DNA from: JBFJKD01 sp041601945
GTDB lineage: Bacteria; Pseudomonadota; Gammaproteobacteria; Pseudomonadales; Porticoccaceae
Direction of reading: 5' to 3'
Length of the DNA stretch: 6,499 bases
Assembly (NCBI GenBank): GCA_041601945.1
Contig: JBFIHG010000070.1
Coordinates: forward strand, 1 to 6,499
Shown here one piece after another: positions 6,009 through 6,499 of this stretch. The notes below the pieces were generated by a model. It did no database searches and had not been told where the DNA came from. It saw only the letters and a list, made by a program, of their open reading frames with translations. Position 1 is the stretch's first letter. Each line of letters starts with the position of its first letter. The position numbers and the translations under genes are program-made.

Positions 6009-6499
6009 ATGACTGTAAAAAAAGCTGAAAAGGATGTGACCGAATGTTTGATGCTGCAGAGTATTTCTGCTGGATTTAACAACGTTGCGGGAATCAGCGT
6101 CATGCTGCTAATGTTAGCCAGCTGCAACACATCGCACACCTACGACCGTACCACTCCCCCTGCTGCCTCGCTGACTGTCGCATGTTCCACTCCCCAAAAT
6201 TCGACACTATCCAGGACACCAATCGTCGGCGCGGATAGCAGTACCTGTCCCGTCGATGAGATTCAGTTTTGCCCTTCCTGTGGCGCAGTGCTTTCCGACG
6301 AAAAATTGGTGGTCGGCGAAACCGAACGCGTAACTATTGAACCTCAGGGGCTCCGCTATCACGCCCGGATAGACACAGGGGCGAGCCTTTCTACCCTGCA
6401 CGCCACCCATCTGACCTACTTTGAACGGGATGGCGAGCGCTGGATCAGGTTTCAAATTGACCACCCACAAGCTGACAAGAGCGTCACGTTGGAAAAACC
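6009..6499 (+). CDS. Lipoprotein with retropepsin-like PF05618 ('ATP-dependent zinc protease') domain, 5' part
   Basis: The frame from ATG 6009 is open for 163 codons to the window edge. Residues 26-39 (VAGISVMLLMLASC) are a hydrophobic segment ending in a lipobox, LASC, with C39 as the predicted lipidated cysteine. A Ser/Thr/Pro-rich linker follows with C59, C80 and a CPSC pair (C88, C91). From about 99 the PF05618 domain begins: KLVVGETERVTIEP, then RIDTGASLSTLHA at 120-132, with D122 as the predicted catalytic aspartate of a DTGA retropepsin-type site, then YFERDGERWIRFQI. The family is named a zinc protease, but this motif argues for an aspartic protease. It should be membrane-anchored, facing the periplasm. 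The start is uncertain: no Shine-Dalgarno precedes 6009, and ATG 6051 would give a shorter signal peptide lacking positive charge. The C-terminus lies outside the window. Confidence 0.8.
   Translation, partial: MTVKKAEKDVTECLMLQSISAGFNNVAGISVMLLMLASCNTSHTYDRTTPPAASLTVACSTPQNSTLSRTPIVGADSSTCPVDEIQFCPSCGAVLSDEKLVVGETERVTIEPQGLRYHARIDTGASLSTLHATHLTYFERDGERWIRFQIDHPQADKSVTLEK

Noticed and set aside
6207..6470. Minus-strand frame of 87 codons at the right edge
   Set aside because: It is antisense to the PF05618 lipoprotein gene, whose plus-strand frame shows a lipobox and the DTGA motif.

Overview
The window looks like a chromosomal housekeeping segment from a gammaproteobacterium. PurT is near-collinear with the E. 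coli enzyme. The GAF-GGDEF protein, the membrane J-domain protein and the lipoprotein-type PF05618 protease are of kinds I associate with Pseudomonadales and Cellvibrionales. Base composition is moderate. I see no insertion sequence, integrase, phage gene or CRISPR array. The taxonomic guess is inference, not a search result.

Layout. Positions 1-508 (minus strand) hold a two-gene iron-uptake operon: a secreted cupredoxin-like protein, then the N-terminus of an FTR1-type iron permease that runs off the left edge. Upstream of it (541-624) lie a promoter, an overlapping Fur-box-like palindrome and a perfect FNR/ANR-type palindrome, suggesting control by both iron and oxygen. Positions 770-1951 (minus) are purT. 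Positions 2131-3264 (minus) encode a GAF-GGDEF diguanylate cyclase with an inhibitory site. Divergent from it, 3493-4203 (plus) encodes a small membrane J-domain protein. A tRNA-Arg(CCU) gene follows at 4263-4339, then a CPA1-type cation/proton antiporter at 4503-5741. The right edge (6009 to end) holds the 5' part of a lipoprotein carrying a retropepsin-like PF05618 domain; its ORF is open to the end of the window.

How the genes relate. Only the cupredoxin and FTR1 genes form a clear operon, 27 bases apart with good ribosome binding sites, and they should act together in ferrous iron import. The others look like single-gene units with their own upstream regions. Gaps between genes are all under 300 bases. 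No convincing intrinsic terminator was found. I did not find a clearly new system; the best leads are the Fur plus FNR control region, the stripped-down FTR1/cupredoxin system, and the cysteine-bearing retropepsin lipoprotein.
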